From Gilvimarinus japonicus (GTDB lineage: Bacteria > Pseudomonadota > Gammaproteobacteria > Pseudomonadales > Cellvibrionaceae): 64,000 nucleotides of DNA. The stretch covers positions 1,054,001 to 1,118,000 of the forward strand of contig NZ_AP031500.1 of NCBI RefSeq assembly GCF_042847215.1, given 5' to 3'. This document shows, piece by piece, positions 43,079-52,547 of the stretch. A model generated the notes under the pieces. The model saw nothing but the letters and a program-made list of their open reading frames with translations. It was not told the DNA's origin and ran no database searches. Position 1 is the first letter of the stretch, and each line of letters begins with the position of its first letter. A program made the translations under genes and the position numbers.

Positions 43079-43686
43079 TGCAAGTCGTTAACTTTTATAC
43101 CGCCGAGTTTCAACCTGACCGCTCTGCGTTGCGTGCGGCCCATATGCTATGGGCGCTAGGGTTAACACTGGTGTTATTGTTGTTGTACTCGTTGTGGTAT
43201 CACTCGCAAACGGCGCACTTAATACGTGAGCAGGCCGAGTTAAGACAGCGTACAGATGATGCCCAGATAGCCTTGATGCAACTGCTGGATAGCCAAAAAG
43301 CGCTCAACGCAGATGCATTGCGGGCGCAACTGGCCGAAACTCGCGATGAGATCACTCAGCGTAAGCGAGCGCTTGAGTTGATCGAAACACAGGATATGGG
43401 CAACACGACTGGGTTTTCGGGGCAACTGCGCGCTCTTGCGGCGCAGTCTCAGCCGTCTGTGAGTCTAGAGGCGTTTACACTACTTGCCGGCGGCGCCCAG
43501 GTTGAGTTGCACGGCAAAACTTCCGAGCCCAAAGCTGTACCACGATACCTTGCGCTGCTGCATAGCACGGGCGCTTTTGCTCGCAGTACATTTGGCGTAC
43601 TGAATCTGGAGCAAAATGAAGGTGCCGGGTTTCCTTTTTCTGTGACGGCACCAACACTCAAGGAGGCCAAAAATGAAGAGCCTTGA
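43078..43686 (+). CDS. PilN-like MSHA protein (MshI2)
   Basis: The 202-residue inner-membrane protein has a single N-terminal transmembrane helix (about residues 22-40) and a periplasmic coiled coil (about 45-115) followed by a small domain, the PilN architecture. Between mshI and mshJ Vibrio genomes carry mshI2 in this place. It starts ATG 43078 at the mshI stop and overlaps mshJ by 14 bases. Confidence 0.8.
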   Translation: MQVVNFYTAEFQPDRSALRAAHMLWALGLTLVLLLLYSLWYHSQTAHLIREQAELRQRTDDAQIALMQLLDSQKALNADALRAQLAETRDEITQRKRALELIETQDMGNTTGFSGQLRALAAQSQPSVSLEAFTLLAGGAQVELHGKTSEPKAVPRYLALLHSTGAFARSTFGVLNLEQNEGAGFPFSVTAPTLKEAKNEEP

Positions 43687-44341
43687 GTCAATTAACGCCT
43701 ATATCGATAACTTATCACTGCGTGAACGGGTGATTGTTCTATTGGCTGCGGTGCTGGTGCTTTATGGCTTCTGGTTTTTGCTTTGGTTTAATGGCGCCAG
43801 CCAAGTGCGCGAAGCAACCAATCAGCGCATTGCCGAGATATCTGCCGAGCAGCAAAAAATTTCCGCTCAGATCGAGCAGTTCTCAAAGGCCGGCGGCGGC
43901 ACCGCAGAGGCGTTAGCGGGCGAGCTGAGCCGGGCACAGCGCGAGCTGATTCGCACCGATGAGCAGCTGTCGCGCTCAAGTTCGGCGCTCGTCAATGCCG
44001 ATCAGTTAGCGTTAGTGCTGCAAGAGATGTTAGCCGAGAGCAGCGCGCTATCGTTGATGTCGATGCAGACCTTACCGGTTGCGCCCATTAGTTTGGCGTC
44101 CGCCGCCGAAGCCGATATGGATGAGCTAGCCGATGCTAGCATTAATGTCTATCAACATGGCGTGGTGTTAACGGTGCGCGGGCGTTATTTTGAGGTGTTG
44201 GAGCTACTCGACAAACTCGAAGCCAAGCAGTGGAAGTTTTACTGGCAGTCACTGCGTTACGAGGTACAGAGCTACCCCGAGGCAGAAGTGCAAATACGCG
44301 TGTTTAGCTTGAGCGCCGAGGAGGGCTTGCTGGGTGTGTAA
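43673..44341 (+). CDS. mshJ: MshJ (PilO-like)
   Basis: The 222-residue protein has one transmembrane helix (about 18-38), a coiled coil (about 45-100) and a ferredoxin-like periplasmic domain (about 140-220), the PilO/GspM layout. The AAGGAGG site sits just before the ATG. It links platform and secretin and pairs with the PilN-like protein. Confidence 0.85.
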   Translation: MKSLESINAYIDNLSLRERVIVLLAAVLVLYGFWFLLWFNGASQVREATNQRIAEISAEQQKISAQIEQFSKAGGGTAEALAGELSRAQRELIRTDEQLSRSSSALVNADQLALVLQEMLAESSALSLMSMQTLPVAPISLASAAEADMDELADASINVYQHGVVLTVRGRYFEVLELLDKLEAKQWKFYWQSLRYEVQSYPEAEVQIRVFSLSAEEGLLGV

Positions 44342-44741
44342 GTGGCCGTTATTTCTCGTGAGTTTGCTGTTGGTCCAGGTCGCGTCGGCGCAAACGCCGC
44401 TGCGCGACCCGACGCGGCCTTTAGTGAGTCAGCTTAACGGAAGCGTTGATACATTGGCTTTGCACTCGGTACTGATGAGTGCCAGCCGCAAAATTGCCGT
44501 CATTAATGGTTTTACCGTACGCGAGGGGGAGGCAGTGCCAAGCGCCGAGCGGTGGGTTGTGCAACAGATCGAACCGGGCGCCGTAGTGATTAGCGATGGG
44601 CAACAGCGCCGCCGTTTAGAGCTTTCCAGCCGTATCAACAATGTTAAAAGCAGTGTTGATCTGCGAGCTGACGGTATACCAAAACATAATATACAAAAAC
44701 AGGGCTGCCGAAGCAGCACTTGTGTCGAGGTGAAGCAATGA
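44334..44741 (+). CDS. mshK: MshK (PilP-like periplasmic protein)
   Basis: The 135-residue protein starts GTG at 44334 with GAGGAGG upstream, has a signal peptide ending near VASAQ and a short PilP-type domain with the phrase RDPTRPLV. It likely bridges the inner-membrane proteins to the secretin MshL. It overlaps mshJ by eight and mshL by four bases. Confidence 0.82.
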   Translation: MCKWPLFLVSLLLVQVASAQTPLRDPTRPLVSQLNGSVDTLALHSVLMSASRKIAVINGFTVREGEAVPSAERWVVQQIEPGAVVISDGQQRRRLELSSRINNVKSSVDLRADGIPKHNIQKQGCRSSTCVEVKQ

Positions 44742-46483
44742 ATTGGCGTTTTCCCACTCTAATGAGTGCCAGCGCACTGGGCGTATTGGTTTGGTTAAGC
44801 GGTTGCACCCAGCCACAGGAGCGCACACTGAGTATTGAAACCGAAATGGCGAATGTCGCCAAAGCAGCCCAGCCTGCGCCGGTGGAGGTGCCCGAGCAGG
44901 TCAGTGCCGAGTTGTCGGTTGCCCCCGACGCTAATGCCCGCGCTGACGTTGAACGTTTTGATGTGGAGGTCAGCGAGGTGCCGGCCCGCGCGTTCTTTTT
45001 AAGTTTAGTTGATGGCACCGACACGAATATTGTCGTGCATCCCGAGGTAACGGGCACCATATCGCTTAATTTACACGGTGTGAGTGTGGATGAGGTGTTG
45101 GAAATCGCGCGCGATATTTATGGCTACGAGTACAAGCAGCGTGGCGGCATTTATACCATTTACCCCAATCATTTGCGCACCGAAGTCTTCCATTTAAATT
45201 ACTTGGATGTTCAGCGGGTGGGTGTGTCGGACACCAGCGTGATGATTGGTCGGGGTGAATCACAAGGTGGTCAGGTTGGTGGCAGTGCGGGCAACCAAAG
45301 TACGAGTCAGGGTGACACCGCTAACTTACTGAGTATGTTGTCGTCCGAGTCGGGCAATAACTCTACCGCGCTAACGCCGGGCTCGAGGATTCAAACCCTT
45401 AACCGCACAGACTTTTGGGTGTCTATTAAAGCGGCAGTGTCGGCCATCGTGGGCGGGGAGAGCGACGACCGTATGGTGATGGTGTCGCCGCAGGCAGGCA
45501 TGTTGGTAGTCAAAGCGTTGCCCCACGAGCTCAATGCGGTGCGGGAGTTTCTAGATCGCTCTGAGTTAAGTGTTAAACGCCAAGTGATTTTAGAGACAAA
45601 AATTCTAGAGGTTCGCCTAAGCGAGGGTTACAACACGGGTATTGACTGGAGCCAAATAAACGGCCAGTTAAATTATGGTTATCAAGCTGGGCGCGATCAT
45701 AATACCAACGATACGGTATCGTTTACCGATTTTGTACCCGGCGGTTTTGAGGGGCAACAAAACTTTGTCGACGGTGTGGTGGAGACCTCGTCGCAAATGT
45801 TCACCTCGGTACTCGGCGTGCCAGATATCAGTGAGCTGGTGTCGTTGCTGCAAACGCAAGGCAATGTGCAGGTGTTATCCAGCCCGCGAATATCCACCGT
45901 AAACAATCAAAAAGCGGTGATTCGGGTCGGCGCCGATGAATACTTTATTACCGGTATTTCGAGTAACACCACAGCCAATGCATCGGCTGTGACCAGTACC
46001 CCTAACATCGAGTTGTCGCCGTTTTTTAGTGGCATCTCGCTGGACGTAACGCCACAAATATCAGAAGACGACAGTGTCATTCTGCATATACACCCGGTGG
46101 TGAGTGATGTGAAAGATCAGCTTAAAAACTTTACTATTGGCGATGAAGACTTCTCGCTGCCGTTGGCCAATCGCGGCGTGCGTGAATCCGATAGCATCGT
46201 TCGGGCGCAGTCGGGCCAAGTGATTGTCTTGGGCGGTCTGATGCAAGAAACTAAAGTGAACGAAGATGGTAAAAACCCGGGGCTGGGAGATATCCCATTT
46301 TTTGGCTCGATGTTTCGTACCACCAGCCGGCTGACCGAAAAAACCGAACTTGTGATTTTGCTGCGCCCTATTGTCGTTAATGACGATGCGTGGAATGCGC
46401 AGATCGAACAATCTGTGCAAGGGATTGGTAAATTGGGCGAAGACTACCGAAAAATGTTTGAAGGCAACCTCGAGACACCATAA
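44738..46483 (+). CDS. mshL: MSHA secretin MshL
   Basis: The 581-residue lipoprotein has lipobox LSGC near residue 22, a secretin N-domain region (about 70-160), a Ser/Gln-rich linker (about 170-220) and the C-terminal secretin barrel domain (about 300-560) with VLSSPRISTVNNQKA and VIVLGGLMQE. It forms the outer-membrane gate for the pilus. Start ATG 44738 is coupled to mshK by ATGA; GAGG lies seven bases before. Confidence 0.93.
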   Translation: MNWRFPTLMSASALGVLVWLSGCTQPQERTLSIETEMANVAKAAQPAPVEVPEQVSAELSVAPDANARADVERFDVEVSEVPARAFFLSLVDGTDTNIVVHPEVTGTISLNLHGVSVDEVLEIARDIYGYEYKQRGGIYTIYPNHLRTEVFHLNYLDVQRVGVSDTSVMIGRGESQGGQVGGSAGNQSTSQGDTANLLSMLSSESGNNSTALTPGSRIQTLNRTDFWVSIKAAVSAIVGGESDDRMVMVSPQAGMLVVKALPHELNAVREFLDRSELSVKRQVILETKILEVRLSEGYNTGIDWSQINGQLNYGYQAGRDHNTNDTVSFTDFVPGGFEGQQNFVDGVVETSSQMFTSVLGVPDISELVSLLQTQGNVQVLSSPRISTVNNQKAVIRVGADEYFITGISSNTTANASAVTSTPNIELSPFFSGISLDVTPQISEDDSVILHIHPVVSDVKDQLKNFTIGDEDFSLPLANRGVRESDSIVRAQSGQVIVLGGLMQETKVNEDGKNPGLGDIPFFGSMFRTTSRLTEKTELVILLRPIVVNDDAWNAQIEQSVQGIGKLGEDYRKMFEGNLETP

Positions 46484-46511
46484 ATAGCGATCAATAACAG
46501 GAGCACCGTGC

Positions 46512-47420
46512 GTGTACCGACAGCACTTTGGTCTGCGTGAGCAGCCGTTTTCACTCACGCCGGACACCGAGTTTTATTTTAACCACAAAAGCCACCGCGA
46601 GGTATTGGGCACTATTTTATTGGCACTGCGTCACGCCGAGGGCTTTGTTAAAGTGGTCGGCGAAGTGGGCACCGGTAAAACGTTGCTTAGCCGTAAGTTG
46701 CTGGATGCCTTAGACGCGCAATACCTCACCGCTTATATTCCCAATCCGTATTTAAGCCCCGACGAGCTAAAGTGGTTTTTGGCCGAAGAGATTGGTGTCG
46801 AAACCGAGGACAAACCCGCCCATAAACTATTGGCGGACATTAACCAGCGTTTGATCGAGCTGGCACTTGCGAAACGCCAAGTGGTGTTGATTGTCGATGA
46901 AGCGCAGGCTATGCCACGCGAGACGCTTGAAGCTCTGCGCCTATTAACCAATCTCGAAACCCGCAAACGCAAATTACTGCAGGTGGTACTTTTAGGCCAG
47001 CCCGAGTTAGACGAGATGCTTGAGCGGGCCGACTTACGCCAACTTAAACAGCGAATTGTTTTTGCCGAGTACCTTCAGGCGATTCCGTCGGCAAATGTCG
47101 CTGCCTATGTTGACTCTAGGTTAGCCGTGGCGGGATACACCGGCGCGCCGTTGTTTACCCGAGCCGCGGTGCGATTGCTTGCTAAAGCCTCTGGTGGTGT
47201 ACCGCGTCTACTGAACGTTGTGAGCCATAAAGCGTTAATGGCCGCCTATGGCGAAGGTGCACGACAGGTGGCGCGCGCGCATATGGCGCGTGCGGTGCTC
47301 GACACTTCAGAGTCGCGACCGGCGGGACGCCGCGCCGCACGCCGTGTATGGTTGTGGCTAATGGTGGGCGCGGGAGCCGCCTTATTGCTGACTGGCGTTG
47401 TTTACTGGGGTTTGCAGTAG
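46512..47420 (+). CDS. mshM: MSHA ATPase MshM (ExeA-like)
   Basis: The 302-residue AAA+ protein has Walker A GEVGTGKT (about 51-58), Walker B VVLIVDEAQA (about 125-134) and a C-terminal transmembrane helix (about 278-300). It resembles ExeA, which helps secretin insertion. The start is GTG 46512 with AGGAG eight bases before. Its TAG stop overlaps the mshN GTG. Confidence 0.9.
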   Translation: MYRQHFGLREQPFSLTPDTEFYFNHKSHREVLGTILLALRHAEGFVKVVGEVGTGKTLLSRKLLDALDAQYLTAYIPNPYLSPDELKWFLAEEIGVETEDKPAHKLLADINQRLIELALAKRQVVLIVDEAQAMPRETLEALRLLTNLETRKRKLLQVVLLGQPELDEMLERADLRQLKQRIVFAEYLQAIPSANVAAYVDSRLAVAGYTGAPLFTRAAVRLLAKASGGVPRLLNVVSHKALMAAYGEGARQVARAHMARAVLDTSESRPAGRRAARRVWLWLMVGAGAALLLTGVVYWGLQ

Positions 47421-48796
47421 TGAGCTTGGTTAACGATATGCTGCGCGATTTGGATGCGCGACAGCCTCAACCGTCGCACAACAGCGATCATTTGCCCAGT
47501 GGGCTAAGCCGCCGGCCGTCGCGAGGGGCGTGGCGACTTGTGTTACTCGGTTTTTTTGCTGTGTCGCTACTGGCGGTTTTGGGCTATTGGTATTTGTCCG
47601 CCAAGTCGTTATTGGCCGAGCGCGCGCCCGAAAAAACGGTCTTAGCCGCGCAGCCTGAGCCAGCCCTTGATATGAGCCTTGTCGCTACGCCCTCGCTGGG
47701 CCGCGAGGAGCACGCGGCAACAGCGCGAACAGCGCCGTCGAGTGTGGCCTCAGGGCAGCTTACAGAGCTGAGCCAAAGCTTGCGTTTGGCACAAGCTGCA
47801 TTGGTGGCAGGACAACTCACGACACCAATTGACGCCAGTGCTTATTGGTACTATCAAAAAGCACTACAGCTCGATCCCGATAACCGCGAAGCGCGCGCGG
47901 GCATCGAACAAATTGCCGCGCGTTACTTAGAGCGTGCCCGACGCGCGCAGAACCGTGGCGATTACGCCCGGGCACTCGAGCTGTTGGATCGAGCGCTGGC
48001 GGTAAGTCCCGATAATGCGACAGCACAGGCACTGCTTGGCGAGCTTCAAGTCGAAGGTGCCGCAAGTGCCCCCGTGGTTGCTAACAATGCGCCCGCCAAG
48101 CCGGCGAAGTCACTTGCCCCGCCAGTGCGGCCGGCCAGTGAAAATAACCCAGTGCATGATAGCGTTGCCGCTGAGTCTACCGATACAGAAATGGCGGGGC
48201 AGGACACCGGGGTGAGCACGAGCTGGGCGACCCGCGACCGACAAACCCAGCGCGATGCTGAGCGGTTAGTGAGCCGCTCGCAGCCGGGACGCGCGCAGCA
48301 ATTACTTAGCGCGTTTATCGCCGAGGCGAGCACAGAGAGCTTTAGTGCACCGCAATCACGGCGCTATTTACAGTCTTTGCTGTTGCGCGCTTCAGAATTT
48401 ACCGCCGCTGAAAATTTAATAGTGCCCACGCTTAGCGCGCGCGATAAGCATTACCTGCAAGCGCGCTTGTACGAGCACCGTGGTGAGTTAACAAAAGCAC
48501 TGCAAATACTCGAGCAAGGTTACGCCAGCGCTGAGAGCGATGAAGCGTACCGTGCGCTTACCGCGTCACTGTATCAAAATACCGGCAACTATAGTGCGGC
48601 CGAAAGTCATTACCGTCGCTTGCTAGAGGTGTTTGGCCCGCGGGCGCGCTATTGGTTGGGATTGGCGTTAGCACTCGATCAGCAGCAGCGTTACCAACCC
48701 GCCAGTGTCGCTTATCGTCGCGCCCGGGAGGCGAGCGACGCCACCGCCGTGATCGTTAAGTTTGCCGATCAACGCCTGATTCAAATTGCTATGTGA
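47420..48796 (+). CDS. mshN: MSHA biogenesis protein MshN (TPR)
   Basis: The 458-residue protein starts GTG with SLVNDMLRDLDARQ, the MshN N-terminus, then one transmembrane helix (about 38-58) and periplasmic TPR repeats (about 150-220 and 330-440). The middle (about 220-300) is Ala/Pro-rich and low complexity. MshN is thought to be a scaffold in assembly. It is encoded between mshM and mshE as usual. Confidence 0.88.
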   Translation: MSLVNDMLRDLDARQPQPSHNSDHLPSGLSRRPSRGAWRLVLLGFFAVSLLAVLGYWYLSAKSLLAERAPEKTVLAAQPEPALDMSLVATPSLGREEHAATARTAPSSVASGQLTELSQSLRLAQAALVAGQLTTPIDASAYWYYQKALQLDPDNREARAGIEQIAARYLERARRAQNRGDYARALELLDRALAVSPDNATAQALLGELQVEGAASAPVVANNAPAKPAKSLAPPVRPASENNPVHDSVAAESTDTEMAGQDTGVSTSWATRDRQTQRDAERLVSRSQPGRAQQLLSAFIAEASTESFSAPQSRRYLQSLLLRASEFTAAENLIVPTLSARDKHYLQARLYEHRGELTKALQILEQGYASAESDEAYRALTASLYQNTGNYSAAESHYRRLLEVFGPRARYWLGLALALDQQQRYQPASVAYRRAREASDATAVIVKFADQRLIQIAM

Positions 48797-48804
48797 GAGC
48801 TGTT

Positions 48805-50592
48805 ATGAGCCCAACTGCCCCTAAAAAAATTCGCTTAGGTGATCTGCTGGTCAGTCAACAAATGATCAGCCAAGCCCAGCTTGAGCATGCGCTACAAGAG
48901 CAAAAATTAACAGGCCGAAAATTGGGCCACACACTTATTGAGCTAGGCTTTGTCGATGAGACCGAGCTGCTAACGCTGCTCTCCGATCAGCTGGAAATTC
49001 CGTTTATCGATTTAAAGCAGTTTCGATTTGATCCCGAGTTGGTTCGGCGTCTGCCCGAAATGACGGCGCGGCGCTACCGGGTAATGTTGCTGCGCGAAGA
49101 CGCCGACGGCCTGCTACTGGGGATGGCTGACCCAACCGATATATTTGGTTTAGACGATATTCAGGCGCAAGTCGACAAGCCGTTAAAACCCGCGGTGCTG
49201 CGCGAGGCTGATTTACTGGATGTGTTAGATTTAGTCTACACCCGAGCTAGCGAGATCGCCTCCCTAGCGGGTGAGCTGGACGATGAGCTGCAAGAGAGCG
49301 CGATGGACTTGGCCGATGTCGCCGATGCGGTGGGCGACTCGGATGCGCCAGTGGTTAAGCTGCTGCAAAAGATCTTTGAAGAGGCCATTAATGCGCGCGC
49401 ATCGGACGTGCACATCGAACCGGATGAAACCGTGTTGCGTATTCGCAACCGAATTGACGGCGTGCTACTAGAGCAGGTAATGAACGAAAAACGCATCGCC
49501 TCGGCGCTGGTGGTGCGTTTAAAGTTGATGTCGGGTTTGGATATATCGGAAAAACGTATTCCGCAAGACGGCCGTTTTAACCTGAAAGTATCCGGGCGCA
49601 ACATCGACGTGCGTTTGTCGACCATGCCGGTGCAGTTTGGCGAATCGGTGGTAATGCGCTTGCTTGACCATACCGACGGTGTACTGCCTCTCGATAAAGT
49701 AGGGATGCCGCCGGAGATGATGGCGCGCTTTCGCCATATTATTACCCGCCCGCACGGTTTGGTGTTGGTCACCGGGCCGACCGGCTCTGGTAAAACCACT
49801 ACGCTTTACGGCGCTTTGTCCGAGCTTAATCAACCCGAGAGTAAAATTATCACCGTAGAAGATCCGGTGGAGTACCGCCTGCCGCGCATCAACCAAGTGC
49901 AATTACACGAGCGTATAGGTTTAACCTTTAATAGCGTACTGCGCGCGGCATTGCGGCAAGACCCGGACATTTTGCTGGTGGGCGAGATTCGCGATGCCGA
50001 GTCGGCCGAGATCGCTTTGCGCGCCTCTATGACGGGCCACATGGTGCTGTCGACGCTGCACACCAATGATGCAATCACCTCGGCTATGCGGTTAATTGAT
50101 ATAGGCGCCGATGGTTATTTGGTCGCGACGGCGCTAAAAGCCATTGTTGCACAACGCTTGGTGCGCAAAATTTGCAGCAGCTGCACACAGGACTACCAGC
50201 CCGACGCTAACGAGCGACAACTGATTGCCTCGCTGAGTGCGCGGTGCGATGCGACGGGAGTACAGTTTAAAGTGGGCACCGGCTGTCCGCATTGCCACAA
50301 CACCGGTTACCGTGGTCGCATAGGGGTGTTTGAGATGCTCGAGATTAACTCGGCGATGGCCGAGGCACTGCGCATCAATGATATTAGCGCGTTTGGCCGG
50401 GCCGCCAGCAACAGTGCGCGGTTTGCGCCCCTAAGCGAGGCCGCGTTTGGCTATGCCATAAAAGGCGTGACCACCCTTGAAGAGGTTATGCGCATCAGCG
50501 CGCAAGTGGATGACGAGGCCCCGGGAAGCGCCCTGGCCGGTGTAGCGGCGGGTGCTGCCGACGCAAGCGAGCAAGATCATGCCGGTATTTGA
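48805..50592 (+). CDS. mshE: MSHA extension ATPase MshE, c-di-GMP-binding
   Basis: The 595-residue PilB/GspE ATPase has an N-terminal MshEN domain (about 10-67): RLGDLLVSQQMISQAQL, then a second copy from KLGHTLIELGFVDETEL with the five-residue linker, the known c-di-GMP-binding tandem. Walker A is GPTGSGKTTTLYG (about 324-336), followed by Asp box, Walker B and His box. A tetracysteine zinc site (CSSC, CPHC) is at about 460-510. In copy one the family Gly is Gln. Start ATG 48805; a GTG at 48793 overlaps the mshN stop. Confidence 0.95.
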   Translation: MSPTAPKKIRLGDLLVSQQMISQAQLEHALQEQKLTGRKLGHTLIELGFVDETELLTLLSDQLEIPFIDLKQFRFDPELVRRLPEMTARRYRVMLLREDADGLLLGMADPTDIFGLDDIQAQVDKPLKPAVLREADLLDVLDLVYTRASEIASLAGELDDELQESAMDLADVADAVGDSDAPVVKLLQKIFEEAINARASDVHIEPDETVLRIRNRIDGVLLEQVMNEKRIASALVVRLKLMSGLDISEKRIPQDGRFNLKVSGRNIDVRLSTMPVQFGESVVMRLLDHTDGVLPLDKVGMPPEMMARFRHIITRPHGLVLVTGPTGSGKTTTLYGALSELNQPESKIITVEDPVEYRLPRINQVQLHERIGLTFNSVLRAALRQDPDILLVGEIRDAESAEIALRASMTGHMVLSTLHTNDAITSAMRLIDIGADGYLVATALKAIVAQRLVRKICSSCTQDYQPDANERQLIASLSARCDATGVQFKVGTGCPHCHNTGYRGRIGVFEMLEINSAMAEALRINDISAFGRAASNSARFAPLSEAAFGYAIKGVTTLEEVMRISAQVDDEAPGSALAGVAAGAADASEQDHAGI

Positions 50593-51799
50593 ATACAATG
50601 GCCGAGACGGTAAAGGCCGGGCGGTAAGCGGCCAGCTGGAAGCGGGTTCGCCCGAGTTGGCGGCGGGTACGCTCGCAGGGCGGGGCGTAACGCCAACGCA
50701 TATTGCCGAGTACCACGCCAAAAAAGATCCGCTGCAATGGCTCGGGGTACTCAATCAACAGAGCAAAGTAAAGCTGCCCGATTTAATTGTGTTTTGCCGG
50801 CAAATGTACACCATTACCAAAGCTGGTATTCCATTAGTTAAGGGCATTCGCTCGCTGGCGGCATCGCTTAAGCACTACACATTGCAAGCCACCCTTAATG
50901 ACATTGCCGATCGGTTAGAAACCGGCCTGGAGCTTTCCGTGGCAATGCGCGCTCACCCTAAAGTGTTTAGTCCGCTGTTTATCTCGCTGGTATCCGTGGG
51001 CGAGAACAGTGGTCGGCTCGATCTAACCTTTATGCAGTTGGCCGAGTACATGGAGCGTGACTTGCTCACCTCGCGAAATATTCGTCAGGCTTTGCGCTAC
51101 CCGACATTCGTTATTATCGCGTTGGTGCTGGCTATGGCGATTATCAACATTAAAGTGATTCCCGCTTTTGCCGGAATGTTTAGTAAATTTGGTGCGCAGC
51201 TGCCGTTGCCCACACGCATACTCATTGGCGTCTCGGATTTTTTTGTCGCCTATTGGCCACTTATGTTAGTAGCAATTATCGCTGTATCTATCGCTGTATG
51301 GCGCTATGTTAAAACCCCGGCCGGGGCCAAGTTATGGGGCAGAAAAAAGCTAAGCTTGCCTATTATTGGCGACGTGATCGAGCGAGCGTCTATGGCGCGT
51401 TACTCTCGCTCGTTTGCGCTAATGTTGGATGCCGGTATGCCGTTAACCACGGCGCTGGACTTGTGTGCCAAAGTCATCGATAACGCTTATTTGGCTGAAA
51501 AAATTAATGGTATTCGCAGTGGTGTTGAGCGCGGAGAGAGCTTGTATCAAACTCATTTAATGAGCGGCATGTTCACACCTTTGGTATTGCAGATGATCGC
51601 CGTAGGTGAAGAGAGTGGTCAAGTTGACACTTTATTGGCGGAGGTGGCGGGTTTCTATGAGCGTGAAGTCGATTACGATGTGAAAAAACTGTCAGATAAA
51701 ATTGAGCCATTACTGATTGTGATTATGGCCGGTTTTGTTTTGGTACTGGCGCTCGGCATCTTCCTCCCCATGTGGGAGATGTACAACATCCAAAAATGA
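50579..51799 (+). CDS. mshG: MSHA platform protein MshG
   Basis: The 406-residue PilC/GspF-family protein has two homologous helical domains (about 70-195 and 275-395), each followed by hydrophobic helices, three transmembrane segments in total. The GSPII_F phrases FCRQMYTITKAGIPL and SFALMLDAGMPL are the marks. It overlaps mshE by 14 bases and mshF by four, so the genes are coupled. Confidence 0.93.
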   Translation: MPVFEYNGRDGKGRAVSGQLEAGSPELAAGTLAGRGVTPTHIAEYHAKKDPLQWLGVLNQQSKVKLPDLIVFCRQMYTITKAGIPLVKGIRSLAASLKHYTLQATLNDIADRLETGLELSVAMRAHPKVFSPLFISLVSVGENSGRLDLTFMQLAEYMERDLLTSRNIRQALRYPTFVIIALVLAMAIINIKVIPAFAGMFSKFGAQLPLPTRILIGVSDFFVAYWPLMLVAIIAVSIAVWRYVKTPAGAKLWGRKKLSLPIIGDVIERASMARYSRSFALMLDAGMPLTTALDLCAKVIDNAYLAEKINGIRSGVERGESLYQTHLMSGMFTPLVLQMIAVGEESGQVDTLLAEVAGFYEREVDYDVKKLSDKIEPLLIVIMAGFVLVLALGIFLPMWEMYNIQK

Positions 51800-52314
51800 T
51801 GATGTATGGAGGCCGTAACCGGCAGCGAGGCCTAACCCGCTATGAGTTTTTGTGGGTTAGCATCGTGTTTGGCGTACTGCTAGCGCTGGCCCTTGGCTAT
51901 TATCAGCGCCTAGCGGCGGAGTCCCAGCGCTTTACACTACAGTTGCAGGCGCGTAATTTTGCCCAAGCCGCCACAGTGGTCCGAGCCTTTTGGCAGCTAA
52001 AAGCAAAGCCTGCCGATACGGTTGAGCTAGATGGCTTTGTCTACCGGGTTAATAAACGCGGCTGGCCCCTAGACGCCCACCCAGTAGCCCCTGGCGCAGG
52101 GGCGCTCGGTGGTCCTAAGCGCTGCGAAAGGTTGCTATTTTCGTTGATTATTGCGCCAGAGTCTGCCACAGTAAATTCAGGGAGCGGCACTAACATTAGT
52201 GCCAAGCCCGATACCGAAGGGGGTTGTCGCTTCTACGGCGCAGGCGCCAGTAAGGCTCTATACTATGAGTATAGCGCTCGTGATGGGGGCGTGACTCAGG
52301 TGTTTGCAAATTAG
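51796..52314 (+). CDS. mshF: MSHA biogenesis protein MshF
   Basis: The 172-residue protein has one N-terminal transmembrane helix (about 20-38, LWVSIVFGVLLALALGYY) and a periplasmic domain; it is not a class III pilin because the cleavage motif is absent. The start is ATG 51796 with three consecutive Met codons, overlapping the mshG stop. Identified mainly by order between mshG and the pilin genes. Confidence 0.75.
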   Translation: MMMYGGRNRQRGLTRYEFLWVSIVFGVLLALALGYYQRLAAESQRFTLQLQARNFAQAATVVRAFWQLKAKPADTVELDGFVYRVNKRGWPLDAHPVAPGAGALGGPKRCERLLFSLIIAPESATVNSGSGTNISAKPDTEGGCRFYGAGASKALYYEYSARDGGVTQVFAN

Positions 52315-52370
52315 CCGACACCGTCTAAGGTTTGGCTGCTACCGCTCGGCAAATCAAGCGGTTAAAGTGA

Positions 52371-52399
52371 TTGGCGTGAAACTTGTATGCTGTTATAAG
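52371..52399 (+). promoter_or_regulatory. Internal sigma-70 promoter of the pilin gene
   Basis: TTGGCG (52371-52376) and TATAAG (52394-52399) with a 17-base spacer precede mshA by about 150 bases, in the only large gap (233 bases) of the operon. It would allow high pilin expression independent of the upstream assembly genes. Confidence 0.6.
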
Positions 52400-52508
52400 T
52401 AAGTGGCTGTATCGCCAAGATATTGGCGGCCCACAACCGTTACAGGGACGACTCAAATACTTTTGGTGCGCTTGGCGTGGGAAGCGGCGAAGCGAACTAA
52501 CTTTAAAC

Positions 52509-52527
52509 AACCGGCGCAAAGCCGGTT
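52509..52527 (+). other. Leader hairpin before the mshA ribosome site
   Basis: AACCGGC and GCCGGTT form a 7-bp stem with the 5-base loop GCAAA, ten bases before the GGAGAG ribosome site of mshA. It could stabilise the pilin mRNA or control its translation. Confidence 0.55.
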
Positions 52528-52547
52528 AGCATAACTGGAGAGACACT

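Noticed and set aside
49236..49799. Open frame opposite mshE
   Set aside because: Same reason: a Ser/Arg-rich mirror of the mshE coding frame with no start signal.
52372..52387. Sigma-54-like TGGCGTGAAACTTGTA before mshA
   Set aside because: The GC of the -12 box reads GT and two bases of the -24 box differ; the overlapping sigma-70 pair with 17-base spacing is the better reading.
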